A stretch of DNA of 64,000 nucleotides from Tillus elongatus (Eukaryota > Arthropoda > Insecta > Coleoptera > Cleridae). This document shows, one piece after another, positions 63,211 through 64,000 of the stretch. The stretch lies in NCBI GenBank assembly GCA_964006375.1, contig OZ023262.1, positions 88,175,654 to 88,239,653 on the forward strand. The letters are read 5' to 3'. How positions within the stretch are numbered: the first letter of the stretch is position 1; each line of letters starts with the position of its first letter. Below the pieces are notes generated by a model. It saw only the letters and a program-made list of their open reading frames with translations, was not told the origin of the DNA and did no database searches. Both the position numbers and the translations under genes were made by a program.

Positions 63211-63242
<32 letters not shown>

Positions 63243-63640
63243 TTAATCTATTTGGACTACGCAGATTTTAATAAAAAATCCCTACCATAACGCACTTGCT
63301 GCGTCTCGAATTTATTTTCTTACAAATATTGCATTATAATTAACGTGGTCGAAATTAACTACATTAAAAGTCAGCTCAGAACTTGCACGAACCGGTGGAA
63401 TACAACTGTCAAATTAAATCAAAGTATTGTTTAATCTATTTGGACTGAGCAGATTTAAATAAAAATTCACTACCATGACGCACTTGCTGCGTCTCCAATT
63501 TATTTTCTTACAAACATGCATCACAATCAACGTGGTCGAAATTATATGCATTAAAAATCAGCCAAAAACTGGCACGGACGGGGAATCCGTCTATCTAATT
63601 AAAACAAACAATGTTTAATCTATTTGGACTGGGCAGATTG
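62934..63640 (+). repeat. Tandem array of about 186-bp units ending in the R hairpin
   Basis: Units 62934-63118, 63119-63304, 63305-63492 and partial 63493-63640. Each carries TTCTTACAAA.ATGCAT, TCAGAACTTGCACCGACCGG, GTTTAATCTATTTGGAC, and ends with the hairpin terminus (63104, 63290, 63478). Units differ at several percent of positions, so this is not a very recent expansion. Confidence 0.85.
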
Positions 63641-63725
63641 TCCTGGCTAACGAACTTATCCAAGCCACTTTCAAAAAAAAGGTAGGTATTTATCAGATTT
63701 AATCAAAATCGGCCTATTACTTTTG

Positions 63726-63821
<96 letters not shown>

Positions 63822-64000
63822 GGTGTTTACGGAAATCGGGAACAATAGCTATATTCGTTATTATTTGGGCTACGAAGTCGGTTAAATGGGCAAAGTTGAC
63901 CAACTGGACACCCCGCTTCTGAATATGTTTGGACTGGGCAGATTGTCCTGGCTAACGAACTTATCCAAGCCACTTTCAAAAGGTAGGTATTTATCAGATT
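63641..64000 (+). repeat. R-family D segment, duplicated across a TA tract
   Basis: TGTCCTGGCTAACGAACTTA at 63640 recurs at 63942 with the preceding TTTGGACTGGGCAGAT, a direct duplication of about 300 bp that contains the TA tract. The window ends inside the second copy. Confidence 0.75.
63728..63820. repeat. (TA)n microsatellite
   Basis: 93 bp; followed by CGGTGTTTACGGAAATCGGG. Confidence 0.95.

Noticed and set aside
62919..63492. CRISPR-like array of regularly spaced repeats
   Set aside because: The spaced hairpin terminus recurs with near-identical, not unique, intervening sequence; this is a tandem array in a eukaryotic genome.

Overview
The window looks like repeat-dense, AT-rich DNA from an animal nuclear genome, most likely an insect or other arthropod. 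I see no operons, bacterial genes, rRNA or intact tRNA. What is present is Ty3/Gypsy (mag-like) retrotransposons, Tc1/mariner-like transposase remnants, an RNase H-bearing LINE fragment, tRNA-derived SINEs, MITE-like elements, and about 25 long (TA)n tracts of 50-127 bp. Nearly all short open frames over these tracts are microsatellite artefacts (YIYIYI). No complete host gene is visible. One short, GC-richer, splice-site-bounded open segment at 42108-42171 is the only candidate host exon.

The dominant component is one mosaic repeat family, called R here, with about 20 loci. In the orientation used as '+', it runs from a hairpin terminus (GACGCAGCAAGTGCGTTATGG, a 5-bp stem around GCAAG) through modules A, B, C and D to a (TA)n tract and then a short module E ending in AGTGAATTTTC. 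It carries no gene of its own. Its ends are defined by insertions into an old Gypsy element (6415-7914, 8481-9893), and its (TA)n tract has itself received other elements in three places (14927-16582, 25203-27091, 53524-54055).

Layout. 1-5 kb: multi-palindrome repeat, R copies, a tRNA-Met-like relic and a SINE. 5.0-11.4 kb: a Tc1/mariner-like transposase relic apparently split by an old, internally deleted Gypsy element, itself split by three R insertions. 12.4-13.6 kb: a 1.2-kb palindromic element whose inverted partner is at 46.5-47.7 kb. 14-27 kb: R copies, two opposite-orientation copies of a 'T' element inside (TA)n tracts, a probable solo LTR and a SINE tail. 27.3-28.3 kb: about 320-bp monomers with hammerhead-ribozyme-like cores, resembling retrozymes. 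30-33.3 kb: transposase relics in a 1.3-kb tandem duplication that also holds a palindrome with hammerhead-like motifs on both strands. 33.6-41.9 kb: R copies and a second (1.0-kb) tandem duplication. 42.5-45.2 kb: a 5'-truncated LINE inserted in a SINE with a 10-bp target-site duplication. 48.6-49.1 kb: a MITE. 49.6-53.3 kb: mostly unassigned DNA with a minisatellite. 55.7-61.3 kb: a young Gypsy element with identical LTRs, AATTC target duplication, PBS, PPT and one long gag-pol frame broken by a single in-frame stop. 62-64 kb: R fragments and a four-unit array of about 186 bp built on the R hairpin terminus.

Limits: homologies were judged by eye from translations and self-comparison. Element boundaries without a target duplication are approximate, and family names R and T are local labels.
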